Shown here piece by piece: positions 35,834 through 48,016 of a DNA stretch of 64,000 nt (positions within the stretch are counted from its first letter, which is position 1; every line of letters begins with the position of its first letter). The notes beneath the pieces were generated by a model that was not told where the DNA came from, did not search any database, and was given only the letters and a program-made list of their open reading frames with translations. The position numbers and the translations under genes are program-made. The stretch covers positions 1,148,501 through 1,212,500 of the forward strand of contig JACVTC010000045.1 of NCBI GenBank assembly GCA_016946835.1, written 5' to 3'. The stretch is from Neocallimastix lanati (nom. inval.) (taxonomy: Eukaryota > Neocallimastigomycota > Neocallimastigomycetes > Neocallimastigales > Neocallimastigaceae).

Positions 35834-37902
35834 TTAATACTAAAATTTGAATTAATATTTATTAATTAAAATTTAAAAATTATATTTTTAATTAAATATA
35901 AAATATTATTTAAATAAAAATTAATTTAAATAATTTTTTAATAATATAATTTTTTATTTGTATCCAAGTTGAAAACAATTGATAAAACAAATAATAGACT
36001 ATTAGTTAATCTAAGTAGAAAATAATTTATATTACTAAATAATTAATTGAAATATAAAAAAAAATATAATATATAGAATCACGAAAATAATAAAATATTT
36101 ATTATTGTATTTTCAATTAAAAATCGTTTATTTTAGTAAAAAAAAATTAAAATTAAATTATTTTAATATGCACATTATGAATCATTATTTAATTAAAGAA
36201 TTTAATATTAATATTTATTTATTAATTAATTCTAAAAAATTATAACAATTCATTATTATTTTTGGATTTATATATTATAATACTAGTTAATTTTAACTTT
36301 CTTAAAATTAGACACTAAAAGGAAGTATTATAATATAGATATATATTGTTTTAATTTATTTATTAAAAATATAAATTATATCAATCAAATTAAATAATAT
36401 TTATTATTTAAATTACTCTTATTAATAATAGAAATATTAATAATTAAAATTTTACACAAAAACTTTAACTACATATTTGAACGAAATAATCAAACATCTA
36501 AAATTATATTTATAATATAATATTTTAACAAATAAAATTCCAATTTATAAAGAATGTACAATATTTATACATAAAAAATCTATAATAAACCATTTCCACT
36601 CTTTGATTATATGAAATAAAATTTAATAGAATATAAAATTTATAAATATTTAAACCATCATATATTAAATTATTTTTTTGTTAAATCATGATACCTATTA
36701 TTTAAAGTATGGTTTTTTAATATGCATTTATAAATATCAAGCCTTACATATATCACAAATAATAATAAGCCACATATTATGTTAACTATAAATATCATAA
36801 AAATATACAATATTATATTTCAATACAATTATTATATTTTAATTCATTAAATAATATTTTTTCTATTAATAAAATGGAGATTTTATCATTTAAAGTAATT
36901 ATATTAAAAATATTAAAAATAATTTTATAATAATGTAATTGTTTAAAAATATTAAATAAAAATTTAGATATATTTAATAAATTTTAACTAATAATTACTC
37001 GAACTAGGTTCTATCTTGGGTGTTAGTAACTGTGCTAGCATATATAAGGATCCTGGTTCAAAACTGCTTTATGTTCGTTTTTACGAAATATAGTGGTTAG
37101 GTTTATAGATAATTAGTCTATTTCTATATATTATTAATAGAATATGAACTTAACTAATTGTGAGGTTTGAGTACATGACTTTGTACATCCATGCAGATAT
37201 ATTCTACTAAATTGTAATCTTTCTGACAATTATTCAATTGTCAGGGAGTTAGTACGAAACATTATAGGTTAGGTTATACAAATCTCACTACAAAAGGAAA
37301 TTACGAATAGGAGAAGCACTTGGATAAGTAATACTCGAAAAATTTTCAGAAACAATATGCATGTCAGAGTACCAATGATGAAACACTCAGTAATGTCGTC
37401 CACTAGGGATAATTCTTCCTTTATAAAAAAGAAATGTACTACTACCTCAATAATTCTACTAGAAATAAAAAAAAAAATTACTAATAATAATTAGAATATT
37501 TAATAAACTTTAAAAAATTTATATTTAATTTATTTTCTTTTCTTTTGAAAAAAATAGAGAATTGTTTAAAAAATCTTATATAAATATGATTGCTGGTTTT
37601 ATTTTTTTTTTTTTTTTTTTTTTTTGAATAAAAATACGTTTATAAATAATAATATTAAATTAAATCTATAAAAAAAAATATATTATAATAGTATTACATG
37701 CTTTACAGAGATTAAAAATTTACAAAATAAATTATCTATTAGTAATATTTAAAGTTTCGAGAAGTTTTTTTGCATTAATGCATGTTAAATATAAAAATGT
37801 GGAATTTCGTTTATTAAGATTCAAAAATAGATATAAATATGTATAATTTTAATCATAAAAAATAGTAATTGCTACCATAAAATTAAAAATATATTTACAA
37901 TT

Positions 37903-37943
<41 letters not shown>

Positions 37944-38436
37944 ATTTTTAAGTTTTCTTTACTATAATTGAAATTTAATAGAGTAAATAATAATTAATGG
38001 TATTTTGATTATTAAAATAAAAGTTATTATTTATAAATAACATCAAAAGATATTTTATGATTACTGTAATTATTATTTTGAGTTTATTTTTAAATTTATA
38101 TAAAATAACAATAAAATTATTAATATAAATTTTGTTTTTTAATAAAAATAAATAATTATTTTTAATATAAAATAATTAACATTTTTATTTTTATTTTTAT
38201 ATTTTTTTAATTTAGCATTCATACTCAGTTTTTAAATTTATTAAATAGAAATGAAAAAAAAAAAAAATTACTTATTTATATTATTTCTATTTTAAAATGT
38301 TCATTAGCAGAAGTATTTCTGTCGAGTTTAACTGTTTTTAATTATAATGAAATTACCAATTTAATTCTCATCTTTCAGATAAATGTAATAAAATTTTAAA
38401 TGACATTAATAATATACTATCATCCTTAAATACATA
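35834..38436. other. Long AT-rich spacer with repeats and a less-AT island
   Basis: No gene seen. 36520-36760 is a diverged copy of 3990-4250, and 36760-36890 resembles a very decayed LTR of the cargo family. 37000-37470 is an island with normal base composition and no stable frame; it contains a perfect hairpin ctgacaatt-attc-aattgtcag at 37226-37247. Long T and A runs occur at about 37602-37625 and 37904-37941. Confidence 0.45.
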
Positions 38437-38441
38437 AAATA

Positions 38442-38649
38442 TGTTAGAAACAAAAATAATAAGATTTATAGTTATATTATTTAAAGGAGTAATGTTATAT
38501 AAATTAATATATTAGTGTAAGATATGTGACCAATAGTAACAAAAAGCCACATATTACTTTTACTATAAATACTATAACGAAGTATAAAATTATGTATGCG
38601 TACTATTCTTTATTCTTATATAATAAAAAAGAGATTTATACTTTTCACA
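38442..38649 (+). repeat. 5' LTR of the young cargo-bearing element
   Basis: Identical over 208 bases to 41980-42187. The primer site follows without a gap. Confidence 0.95.
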
Positions 38650-38664
38650 GATTAAGAGTCTCAA
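38650..38664 (+). promoter_or_regulatory. Primer-binding site matching the tRNA-Lys(CUU) anticodon arm
   Basis: The sequence gattaagagtctcaa is complementary to the anticodon arm and loop (TGAGACTCTTAATC) of eukaryotic tRNA-Lys(CUU), not to a tRNA 3' CCA end. The same 15-mer abuts the 5' LTR in the elements at 11959 (16757-16771), 18726 (21774-21788) and 29373 (35488-35502). Confidence 0.75.
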
Positions 38665-38984
38665 CTCTTCAGTTGAGCTATCAATAAAGCTAAGTTGAAA
38701 TATATAAAATATAAAATCATTTAAATATAAAATTATTACTAATCAAACTAATAAAAAATATATTTTTATTATTTTTATAAAATTTATTATAGAAACAAAA
38801 CGTAATAACCAATATCGATAAGAAAATATTACAGAACAACTGTGAGAATGTTAAGGATATAAAATTTAAAATAAAATTCATATTGTAATAGGTCATAGTT
38901 ATTATTAATTTTCTAAAAATAAAAAATGATATAAATACATATACATATAATTAGATAAATAGAAAATATTAAAATAAAATAATA

Positions 38985-39240
38985 GTCAACTAGTCTATCT
39001 AAGTTGATAATTATTGAAAATAAAAAATAAATGTCAACTAGCTAAGTTGTGAATAATTGATTATAAAATATAAATAATTGTCAACTAGCTAGGTTGATTA
39101 ACAATAAAAATAAAAATAATTGTTGATTAGTTTATCTAAGTTGTAAATAATTAACTATAAAATGATTGTCAACTAAATTAACTAAATTGAAAATAATAGA
39201 AAATAAAATTAAAAATAATAGTCTATCTAGTGAAGTTTTA
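38985..39240 (+). repeat. Leader minisatellite of the young cargo-bearing element
   Basis: About five to six imperfect units with the core gtcaactag-taagttg, each followed by an A/T tract. It corresponds to 16140-16460 in reverse. Confidence 0.7.
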
Positions 39241-40949
39241 AATAATTAAATTTAAAATAATAGTAATTTTAAGTTTTTAAGACTAAGAATTATCAATTAC
39301 AAATAATCTGTTTATTCAAATTAATTAATAATAACTATTTTTAACTAAATATTAATGAAACACATAAAATAAAAAATTAACAACTAATTGAAAAAGAGAC
39401 AAATAAAAATGATTTATAAAAATTAATATTATCATTAATCTATAATATAAACATAATTTATTTTTAATATAAATAAATATATAATTAATAAAATAATAAA
39501 ATTATTAAATATTAAATAATATATCCTCACATACAAAATCCGTTCTGACATTATACAATTCAAAATAATTTAAAAGATATAATATACATTTATTATGAAT
39601 CAACTTAATTTTTAATATACAATAAAATACCATCAAGAAAAATTAACAAGTAATTAAAGTTGAAACTAGGAATAATCCACAGAAAATATAATAATAGAAA
39701 TTTTAATAATTAAAGTTTTACACTAAAATTTTAACAAATAAGGTTCAAGAAATAAATTAAAATTAAAGTATCCGAGAAATTATTTTTAACAAATCTTTTA
39801 TAATCAATAAAATTTTAATTTATTATAATATTTTTATTTAATATATTTCAATTTTAATTTATAATAATTTTAAAATATCCAATTATATCAATCTATTAAA
39901 AATAATATTAATGATTTATTAAATTAAAATTAAATTAAATACAATCAATAATATAAATTTAATTATTTTTGCTAAACTTTAATCAATAATATTTAATCCA
40001 TTCCATCAATTTTAATAAACAATTTAAAATATTTTTAAAAAAATTATATTATTAATAATATATAATATTTATAAAAATCTAATCTATCATTTATTAATCT
40101 AAATTTTGTTAAATCTCGAAACTTGATATTTAAAATATTTATATAATTTTTTTAATAACATATTTATTCATATAAAACCCATTTATATATATCATTAACA
40201 ATAATAGGGAAGATTAAATTTAGATAATCTATATAAAATAATTTAAAATATATTATTTGAATTATTTATTATTCTTCAAATCAATGCTTAACATCTAAAT
40301 ATAAATGGGAATCATATATATATTTATATATAAAAAAGAAGTAGGAGATTTAAATGCTATTAAAAATATGATCGTTAATACCAGAAAACCTATAAATAGA
40401 TTTGGAGGTATTTCATAACCAATAAATACATTTACCAATAAAAGATTTTTGAAAAAGATTTTTTTTTATGAAATTAACTCATTTATCCGATGAATCTTCG
40501 CAATGGTGTTTTAATATTATTGAAAATAAGAAGTTACGTTTATCCTTCACAATTTATTATTATTTAAATATTATTACTTTGAATTAACAAATAAATGACA
40601 AATGCGTTGTAGATTTTGAAACAGTGTTATATTTATTTTATAAAAATAATAATTAATTTAATGGAGATATTCTAGTAATACATGATGACAAATACAGCAT
40701 TTTATCAAATGAATTAAATTTTATTATTTATAATTAGTAAAAAAAAAAAAAAAAAAAAATAATAATTATAAAAAACACACATTATTTAAATACAGTTATA
40801 TACAATACTCTTAATATAATCAATATATATATAAAATAAAAAAAAAAAAAAAAAAAAAAAATTATATTAGTATAAATGTAATAATCAACAATAAACCAAT
40901 ATTATAAATTATATATTGTTATAGTTTTGTAATTTTTTTTTTTATTTAT

Positions 40950-41680
40950 TTTCAGCTTGCTTTAATCAAGCTTTTAAAGAACAAGTTAATGCTCAGTTTG
41001 GCTTTTTCTAACCAGTTAAAACTGTTGATCCAAAGGTTGATACAACTATTGACATACTTAATATATTGAAGAAATATATCAAACAACCAATGACAATATT
41101 AAAAAGATGATTAATTGTATGAAAACAACTATGAACGAACAAAAGCGATTTGCCTTTGTATCTAAAGATGCAAAATCAAAAGGAGATAAAGTTGTTTTAA
41201 AAAAAAAAAAAAAAAAATGGATAAATCTTGTTAGTTATTCTTTAAGTTCAAGTTCTAAAGATATTAATTATTTATACTTACCTGTTATGGAAAACTTCCA
41301 TGAATGGCTAAAAACTTTCTTAGATAAAACTATTCGTGATGCCGAAGATCCTGTTTACAATTATAATAATGTTCGTACTGAAATGGATATTACTACTCAA
41401 ATGATTGCTCAAACAAAATAAAGATTAAGTATCGAAATTAATGGCATTCAAGAATGTAGACGTGCTATCTCAATATTAAGGGAACATGAACAATTATAAA
41501 ATAAAGAAGGATAAATATGAATTATTATGTGAAGAAGTCATTAAAAATATTGAATTATTAGAAGCTAAGTGTAAGGCTGATATACCAAATTACCTTCAAT
41601 TTATGTATGAATCTATGAATATTTTCTATCATCAAACAATAAATTATTTCCCAGAAAGTGATTCATATAAATAAAAAATA
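40950..41680 (+). mobile_element. BAR-domain-like cargo remnant
   Basis: Two open stretches (41107-41421 and 41486-41674) plus flanking pieces encode a Lys/Glu-rich, helical, hydrophobic-heptad protein: MINCMKTTMNEQKRF, YNNVRTEMDITTQMIAQTK, YELLCEEVIKNIELLEAK and IPNYLQFMYESMNIFYHQ. The length of about 240 residues and the layout (long helices, final motif with a helix before a YFxE/FF-like end) resemble fungal BAR-domain membrane-curving proteins. This was assigned by eye, without a search. An intron-like gtaattt...ttttcag lies just before it. No gag-like features were seen. Several breaks. Confidence 0.5.
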
Positions 41681-41979
41681 ATAATAATAATAAAATAAGA
41701 TAAAAAGACATAATAATAATTTAAGTAAAGAAAGATTAATAAATAATTTTAATAATAAAAAAATAACTCCAATCCAATTTGAAAGTAAGGGGAAACGTTA
41801 GAATTTAAAGTATATAAAAAAATTTCTTAAGTTTACAAATAAAAATAAAAATAATTCCTTTCATATACTTAATAATATGTTAGTTGTATTATTATTAAAA
41901 ATATTATTTTATATAGTAATACATTTGCAATATTTCTCTTCAACTCTAACTTTCACCCAAAGTTAGATTTGAGGGGGAA

Positions 41980-42187
41980 TGTTAGAAACAAAAATAATAA
42001 GATTTATAGTTATATTATTTAAAGGAGTAATGTTATATAAATTAATATATTAGTGTAAGATATGTGACCAATAGTAACAAAAAGCCACATATTACTTTTA
42101 CTATAAATACTATAACGAAGTATAAAATTATGTATGCGTACTATTCTTTATTCTTATATAATAAAAAAGAGATTTATACTTTTCACA
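41980..42187 (+). repeat. 3' LTR of the young cargo-bearing element
   Basis: Preceded by the polypurine tract tttgagggggaa. Followed by AAATA, the same five bases as before the 5' LTR. Confidence 0.95.
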
Positions 42188-42192
42188 AAATA

Positions 42193-42949
42193 TAGTAATT
42201 CAATATTTTTATTAGCTTTATTATATTATGAAAACATTTTAATTTAATTTTTATTTTTATCTTTTTAATTATATAAATTGCTTTTCCTAAAAATAAAAAG
42301 AATTTCCTATTTATTATTTGTATTGTTTAATAAAAATATATATTTTATTTCTTTCAATAAAATACTTAAATGTATATAATTTTTTTTTTTTTAGAAATTA
42401 CTTATTTGTTAAAAAAAAATATAATTACAATTATATTTAATGATTTATAATTGAAATTCTTTTTTAACAGTAATTTATATATTCTCTAAAATTAAAGAAT
42501 TATTTATGAATAGTAAAACTAATGAAAAAAAAATATTTAATCTTTTTTATATAATTTTGTTTAATATAAAGGTTTTAAATGAGTGCTTGATTTACATTAA
42601 CCATTATTAGTATAATAAATTATAATAAATATTATTATTTCGGTATAAAAGTTTTATAAAAGAATAATATTTTTCTTAAATTCTTCCTTTTTAAAAAAAT
42701 AAATAATATTTTAAATAAAAATTAAATTATAGTATTGTAAAATTATATAATATATTAATTTATCTAAAAGATTAAAAGTCTTAATCTACTAATTCAATTT
42801 GAATCAAAATAAAGTTAAGTGATAATTAATATTAAACATTATTATTTTAATAAAAATAAAGAACTAATAAATAATTATTTTTTATATTAATGAATATATT
42901 TTTATAAGTTATGGTGAACCTACATTTCACCTAGATATGTATTCTATTC
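42193..42949. other. AT-rich spacer with a diverged repeat
   Basis: No gene seen. 42640-42850 is the third copy of the TATA-plus-leader repeat (tataaaagttttataaaag ... gtcttaatctactaattca); compare 11780 and 24030. Confidence 0.4.
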
Positions 42950-43170
42950 CTAAAGAATTTCTATTTACTTATGTATCCCCTTCAGTATTGATCTTTCTCT
43001 TGAGCCTATTATTACTTACATGAATACAAAAGTTAAAAATCTTTATTATCTTTTGCTAGTTTTTATCGAGTAATAAAGTTCTATTAACATTTAAAATATC
43101 TATTATTTATTTATATATGATTAACAAAGCATTACATTTTGCTCCAATTCCTAAATTAATATAAAATTAA
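42950..43170 (+). mobile_element. LINE reverse-transcriptase fragment
   Basis: The plus strand matches the minus strand of 61420-61650. Shared pieces are LSLEPIITYMNT, a block ending in NKALHFAPI, and LTFK. It is the region between reverse transcriptase and the C-terminal zinc finger of a non-LTR element. Both ends are missing, and at least one frame break lies near 43075 (FIE followed by a stop). Confidence 0.6.
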
Positions 43171-44104
43171 ATCATGAAGGAATTTAAAAATTAATGAAGA
43201 AACACCTAATCAAATCTTAAACAATTATAAAAAAATTATTCATTTTCTAATGGAACAATTCAAATAATTATTTAATTTGATTATTAAAAGTTTTTGAATT
43301 CCAAAATGAAGCTTAGAAATTTTTAATTTTTAAATTTATTAAACAATATCTCATTTGGATAAATTACATTATAAAAATTTAATTTATAATATTTTGATTA
43401 CCTAATTTTTAAGATACTAAAATATTTTAATGATTTAGCTTAAAAATTTAAAAATAATAAAAATTATAAAGCAAATTAATAATTAAATTTATTTTTAAAT
43501 TTATAATAAATATTCTTATATAATTTGAATTATGTAAAATTTTTAATTTTATAATCCCTTAATTTCAAAATAATTTAAAAATACCAATTATAATTTAAAT
43601 TTTAAATTTCTTTCAAGTGAATTATACATCTTATTATTTAAGAAAATAAACAGAGAAACTTACATTTAAAATTTATAAAAATATATAAATAATTTAAAAA
43701 CAAAATAAATTTAACTTTCTTTATTAAATTTTTTTTACAATATTCAAAAAATATTATTAGCAATTAGTACATTTATTTGTAAATATTTAAATTTTATAAA
43801 GAAATATTCTTTAAATTTATATATTTTTTTATAAAAGTTATCAATAAAATAGATTTTATTATTTTTACATATATAAATTAGTTGAAAGTAATAAAAGAAA
43901 ATTTTAGTATGTAATACTACTAAAAAACATAAATCTACTTCTTTTTCTTAAAAAAATAATTATAGTCATTTAACTATTAAAACTAAATATAAAATTCAAA
44001 AATTTTAATAATAGAAGTTTTATATTAATCATAAATATTAGAGTATAAATTAATATTACATATATTAATCTTATCAATTTAATATAATTATTTAAAATGA
44101 AAAT
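43171..44104. other. AT-rich spacer, no gene seen
   Basis: No supportable feature. It separates the LINE fragment from the satellite. Confidence 0.5.
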
Positions 44105-45185
44105 GAATACATATTATCTAATGCCAGAGGTAAAATTACAACATTTCGGAATTATACTACCAGAAATTTGACCAATAAATATCCTTACGGATATTCCATA
44201 GGAAAAACTCTTTCCAAGGAAAGAATTCCTTAACCAGAAATAACATAGTAACCCTCAGGAACTGATACCACCAGGAATTTGGCCATAGTAATACTTGCTC
44301 TGGTAAATTTTATAGAAAAACCCTCCGGAAACTGAATGGGCAAAAGTTTAGCCAAAGAAATTAATTTTCTGGCTTAAAAAATAGAACAACCCTTCGGAAT
44401 ATCATTAGGAAAAATCTAGCAATGTAAGGAAAAACCTCAGCCAGAGATAGGACTACAACCCTTCGGAATAATACTACCAGAAATTTGACGAAGAAAATAA
44501 TTCTCAGGCTTTAGGAAAAAAGCAACCCTACGGATTTTCATTAGGAAAATCTAGCCATGGAAGGCATCTTCTGCTAGAAATTACATAACTACCCTACGGA
44601 AACTGTATGGGCAAAAGTTTAGCCACAGAAATTAATTTTCAGCTTAAGAAATAGAGCAACCCTTCGGAAAATCTTAAGGAAAAATCTAGCCATTGAAGGA
44701 AAAACCTCAGTTAGAGATAGGACTACAACCCTTCGGAATAACACTACCAGAAATTTGACCAACGAAAAATAATTCTAAGGCTTTAGGAAAAAAGTAATCC
44801 TACGGAATATCATTAGGAAAAATCTAGCCATGGAAAGACATCTTCTGCTAGAAATAACATAGCAACCCTCCGGAACTAATACCACCAGGAATTTGACCAC
44901 AGTAAAAAAAAGCTCAGGTAAATTTTATAGCTAACCCTCCGGAAACCGAATGGGCAAAAGTTTAGCCATAGAAATTAATTTTCAGGCTTTATTAGTATAG
45001 CAACCCTACGGAATATTTTTAAGAAAAATCTAGCCATAGAAGGAAAAACTCAGCCAGAGATAAGACTACAACCCTTCGAAATTATTCTACCAGAAATACG
45101 ACCAAAGAAAATTAATTTTCAGGCTTTAGGAAAAAAGCAACCCTTCGGAAAATTATTTAGAAAAACTCTCGCCAAAGACATACTT
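44105..45185. repeat. 68-69 bp satellite array with higher-order structure
   Basis: About 16 monomers, marked by a ccctncggaa core at 44147, 44188, 44257, 44326, 44395, 44464, 44531, 44597, 44665, 44734, 44803, 44871, 44940, 45009, 45077 and 45146; the spacing is 66-69 bases after one short first unit. Four monomer types follow the core: a (actaccagaaatttgacc), b (atcattaggaaaaatctagc), c (taccaccaggaatttggcc), d (gaatgggcaaaagtttagcc). Their order is a b c d b / a b d b / a b c d b / a b. The array is clearly less A/T-rich than its surroundings. Stops interrupt every frame I tested across several monomers, so it is not coding now. Confidence 0.85.
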
Positions 45186-45917
45186 AACATTTAAATTTAT
45201 TCTTGCCCAACGATTTACACTACCGAATAGTATCTTTACCCAACCATATTACTGCGAACTGTTTGGTACTTTTACATAACATAATCAATTTTTAAAATTA
45301 AAAATATAAAAAAATTTTAATCATGAATTTTTAATTATAATTTTAAAATATCCATGTTTAATAATAAATATTTATAATCTACTATTTATTATTTAATTAT
45401 TAATATTAATTAAAAATTTATATTTAATAATGAAAATAAAAATAATAAAAGTATAAAAATTTATATATTTAATATTTAATACTTAAAAATTAAATAATAA
45501 ATTTTTATTAAAAGTTAAATATAAATTAAATGTTTTCAATATTAAAAGCATTAGATTTTATAATATTTTTAATAATAAAAATACAATATTTTAATTGTAG
45601 AGTTTTAATTATTATAAATATTCGATTTTAATAAAAATTAAAAATAATAAAAATAAAAAATATTAATTATAAATTATAAAGAGTAGAAATATAAAATAGT
45701 TAAGAATTAATATTTATTATTACGATATTAAATTTATATAATAAATTTTTAATAGTTAAATATTCAAGTTTATTAATAAATTTATAATAATAAATTTTTA
45801 ATAACAAAAATAATATTAATAAAAATTAACATATAATATTTAAATGACAAAATTTTTATAAAAAAAAAGAAAAAAGATTTAATAATAAAATTTTAATAAT
45901 AAGTTTTTAATATTTTA
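45186..45917. other. AT-rich spacer, no gene seen
   Basis: Pure A/T-type sequence downstream of the satellite. No feature is supportable. Confidence 0.5.
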
Positions 45918-45974
45918 ACACAATGACACGAAATATTTTAAAAAAATATTATATTTAAATGAATAAGTCATAGC

Positions 45975-46018
<44 letters not shown>

Positions 46019-46100
46019 TAATTTCAATAATAAATTTAATTAGAAATCCCTTTTTCTAAATTATACTAATAATTTCAGCTAATAATTGTAAATTTTTTTT
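45918..46100 (-). repeat. Second copy of a scaffoldin-like gene intron
   Basis: Closely matches 49430-49600, the intron between exons 8 and 9 of the scaffoldin-like gene: shared acacaatgacac, aaatattttaaaaaaatatt, atttaaatgaataagtcata, then a long A run, then a ctaataatt-rich end. The flanking exon sequence is not present. It is either a remnant of a duplicated gene or a mobile intron-like repeat. Confidence 0.65.
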
Positions 46101-46225
46101 TTTAGAAAAATAAAATTTACTTAAATAGATCCTTCCATTCTCTTGTTATTAATACTTCTTCCCCCAAGAAGGAAATTAAACACTTTTTCACACACACTAT
46201 AATTAACATACATATTATTTTCAAT

Positions 46226-46345
46226 ACTATTACTAACATTACTAATAATACTATTACTAATATTATTACAACTAATATTACTATAATTATTATTACTATA
46301 ACTATTATTACTATTACTATTATTACTATTATTATTATTAACGAT
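46226..46345. repeat. ATTACT/ATTATT microsatellite
   Basis: Imperfect attactattattactaat-type repeats. The minus strand gives an Ile/Val-only frame that is not a real protein. Confidence 0.75.
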
Positions 46346-46395
46346 ATCATTTGTTAGGTCGCCATGGTCTAAGCGTTATATAAGAATAAAGTTTT

Positions 46396-46658
46396 ATAAT
46401 TAACTTTACTACGAATATGATTGAAAAAGGGACAATCAATTAACCAATGCTTATTCAAAGTTTATTACTTTTACAACGGGGACAAAAATTAGGACACACT
46501 TGATCTATTATTTTTACAGTTTTTGCAATTCTAGCATTTAATCTATATCCGATTCGTGCTCTCAATAGCCAATAGAAACTATAAAATCCATACCTTATCA
46601 TTTCGACGCTCTTTTTTTTTTTTTTTTTTTTATTAATATCTAAAAAAATAAAGATCAA
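46396..46658 (-). mobile_element. LINE 3' fragment (zinc-finger region)
   Basis: The minus strand reads a piece with YWLLRARIGYRLNARIAKT followed by CPNFCPRCKSN, the R-rich block and CCHC-type zinc finger found after the reverse transcriptase of LINEs with an APE endonuclease. It aligns with the same region at about 61330-61420. A stop follows the second Cys pair, and the 5' part is missing. A T-run precedes it on the right. Confidence 0.6.
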
Positions 46659-47654
46659 TAATTATTGAATAAATAATAAATAATAATAATTTTTTAAATT
46701 ATATTATGTTAATTATTAGGGGAAAATAAATAAAGATTATATATTTAATAACAAATATTAATACTAAATAATTTTAAAGAAATAATATTTATTTTTCAAA
46801 ATTAACAAACACATTTGATTATTTCATATTTTTAAGAATTTTTTTGCTATATTTTATTAATTATTTTTAAAATGTCTTTTATATAAATGAAATAAATCTT
46901 TTTTTTTTAATATGATTTATAATTTGAAATATAATTAATAAGAATAAAATAAAGGTAGTTTTCTTTTATTGCATTTATTTAATAAAAAATATTTTATGTT
47001 CATTTTAATAAAGTGATATTCTTTCTTTTATAATAATTTATTTTAATTAAAATATTATAAATGTTATTATTAAAGTATTTTTTTTTTTATTTATTGAAAA
47101 ATTTCTTACAAAGGCTTATTTAAATAAAACAAAATTTTATTATTTAAAAATAAAATAGAAATAATATAATAAAATTTTCAATTTTTTTTTCTTTAAAATT
47201 TAAAACTACTTGTATAAAGTTTTATCATAAATACAAAATAAATATAATTTAATTATTTATATACATTTTTTTTTTATTATTTTAATAAAAAATTATTATG
47301 CCATTTTTTTTTTAAAATATTATTTTTTTATTATTTGTTAATATATTTAAAATAAATTATTTTTCCTTTTTGTATTTTCCATAAAATTAAAATAAATTAA
47401 ATAATAGTGTTTTAATGATACACACTTGCAGAATAACAAATTTAAATTTCTTCATTCTAAATAAAAATAGCAAAATAAAAATAAAAAATTAAATGTATAG
47501 TTAATACTTTAATTTATATTTATTTAAATGTCAAGAAATAAATGGATTTAAGTATTATAATAAAAAAAAATAAATTCTATATATAAATATATTTTTATTA
47601 AATAATGAATAATTAATTATAAATAAGAAAAAAATTTTATATTTAATTACATGT
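46659..47654. other. AT-rich spacer downstream of the scaffoldin-like gene
   Basis: No gene seen. The right end should contain the 3' UTR and poly(A) signal of the minus-strand gene; several AATAAA-like strings exist, but none can be singled out. Confidence 0.5.
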
Positions 47655-47982
47655 TTAACAAGATTTCCTGATGTAATTATCATCACACTTTTGATACTCC
47701 TCTACAACATCAGTTATTAACATATTTTGATGAGAAGGACATTGATTACTATTCAATACAGCAAAAGTTTCCTTATTGACATATACGTAGTTATTCTTTG
47801 TGAATTTGTCTATAAATAAATAATAATAAAATTATACATTCAAAAAAAAAATATTCATTAATGAAGGAATAAACCATTTCTTTGTAAAATCTATGATACT
47901 AATTTTTGTCAATTTTTATAATCTAACTAAAACTATAAAATAAAATTATCCTTTAAAAATAAAAATACTAAATTATATTTCT

Positions 47983-48016
<34 letters not shown>

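Larger units (their letters stand above)
38442..42187 (+). mobile_element. Cargo-bearing non-autonomous LTR element with identical LTRs
   Basis: Two identical 208-base LTRs (38442-38649 and 41980-42187, TGTTAGAAAC...TTTTCACA) lie in an AAATA target duplication (38437-38441 and 42188-42192), so insertion is very recent. The primer site gattaagagtctcaa (38650-38664) and polypurine tract GAGGGGGAA are intact, but there is no gag, protease, integrase or reverse transcriptase. The interior (3.3 kb) holds a leader minisatellite (38985-39240), a glycosyltransferase-like remnant (about 40270-40740) and a BAR-like remnant (about 40950-41680). Structurally it is whole as a non-autonomous element; its cargo has several breaks. 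It must have moved with enzymes supplied in trans. Confidence 0.92.

Noticed and set aside
44105-45185. Satellite as a coding repeat, because 69 is a multiple of three
   Set aside because: On the minus strand single monomers are open for about 23 codons, but the a, c and d types carry stops and spacing varies from 66 to 69, so no continuous frame exists.
46117-46350. Open frame of Ile/Val repeats on the minus strand
   Set aside because: It is the translation of an ATTACT-type microsatellite running into LINE debris; the composition is not that of a real membrane protein.
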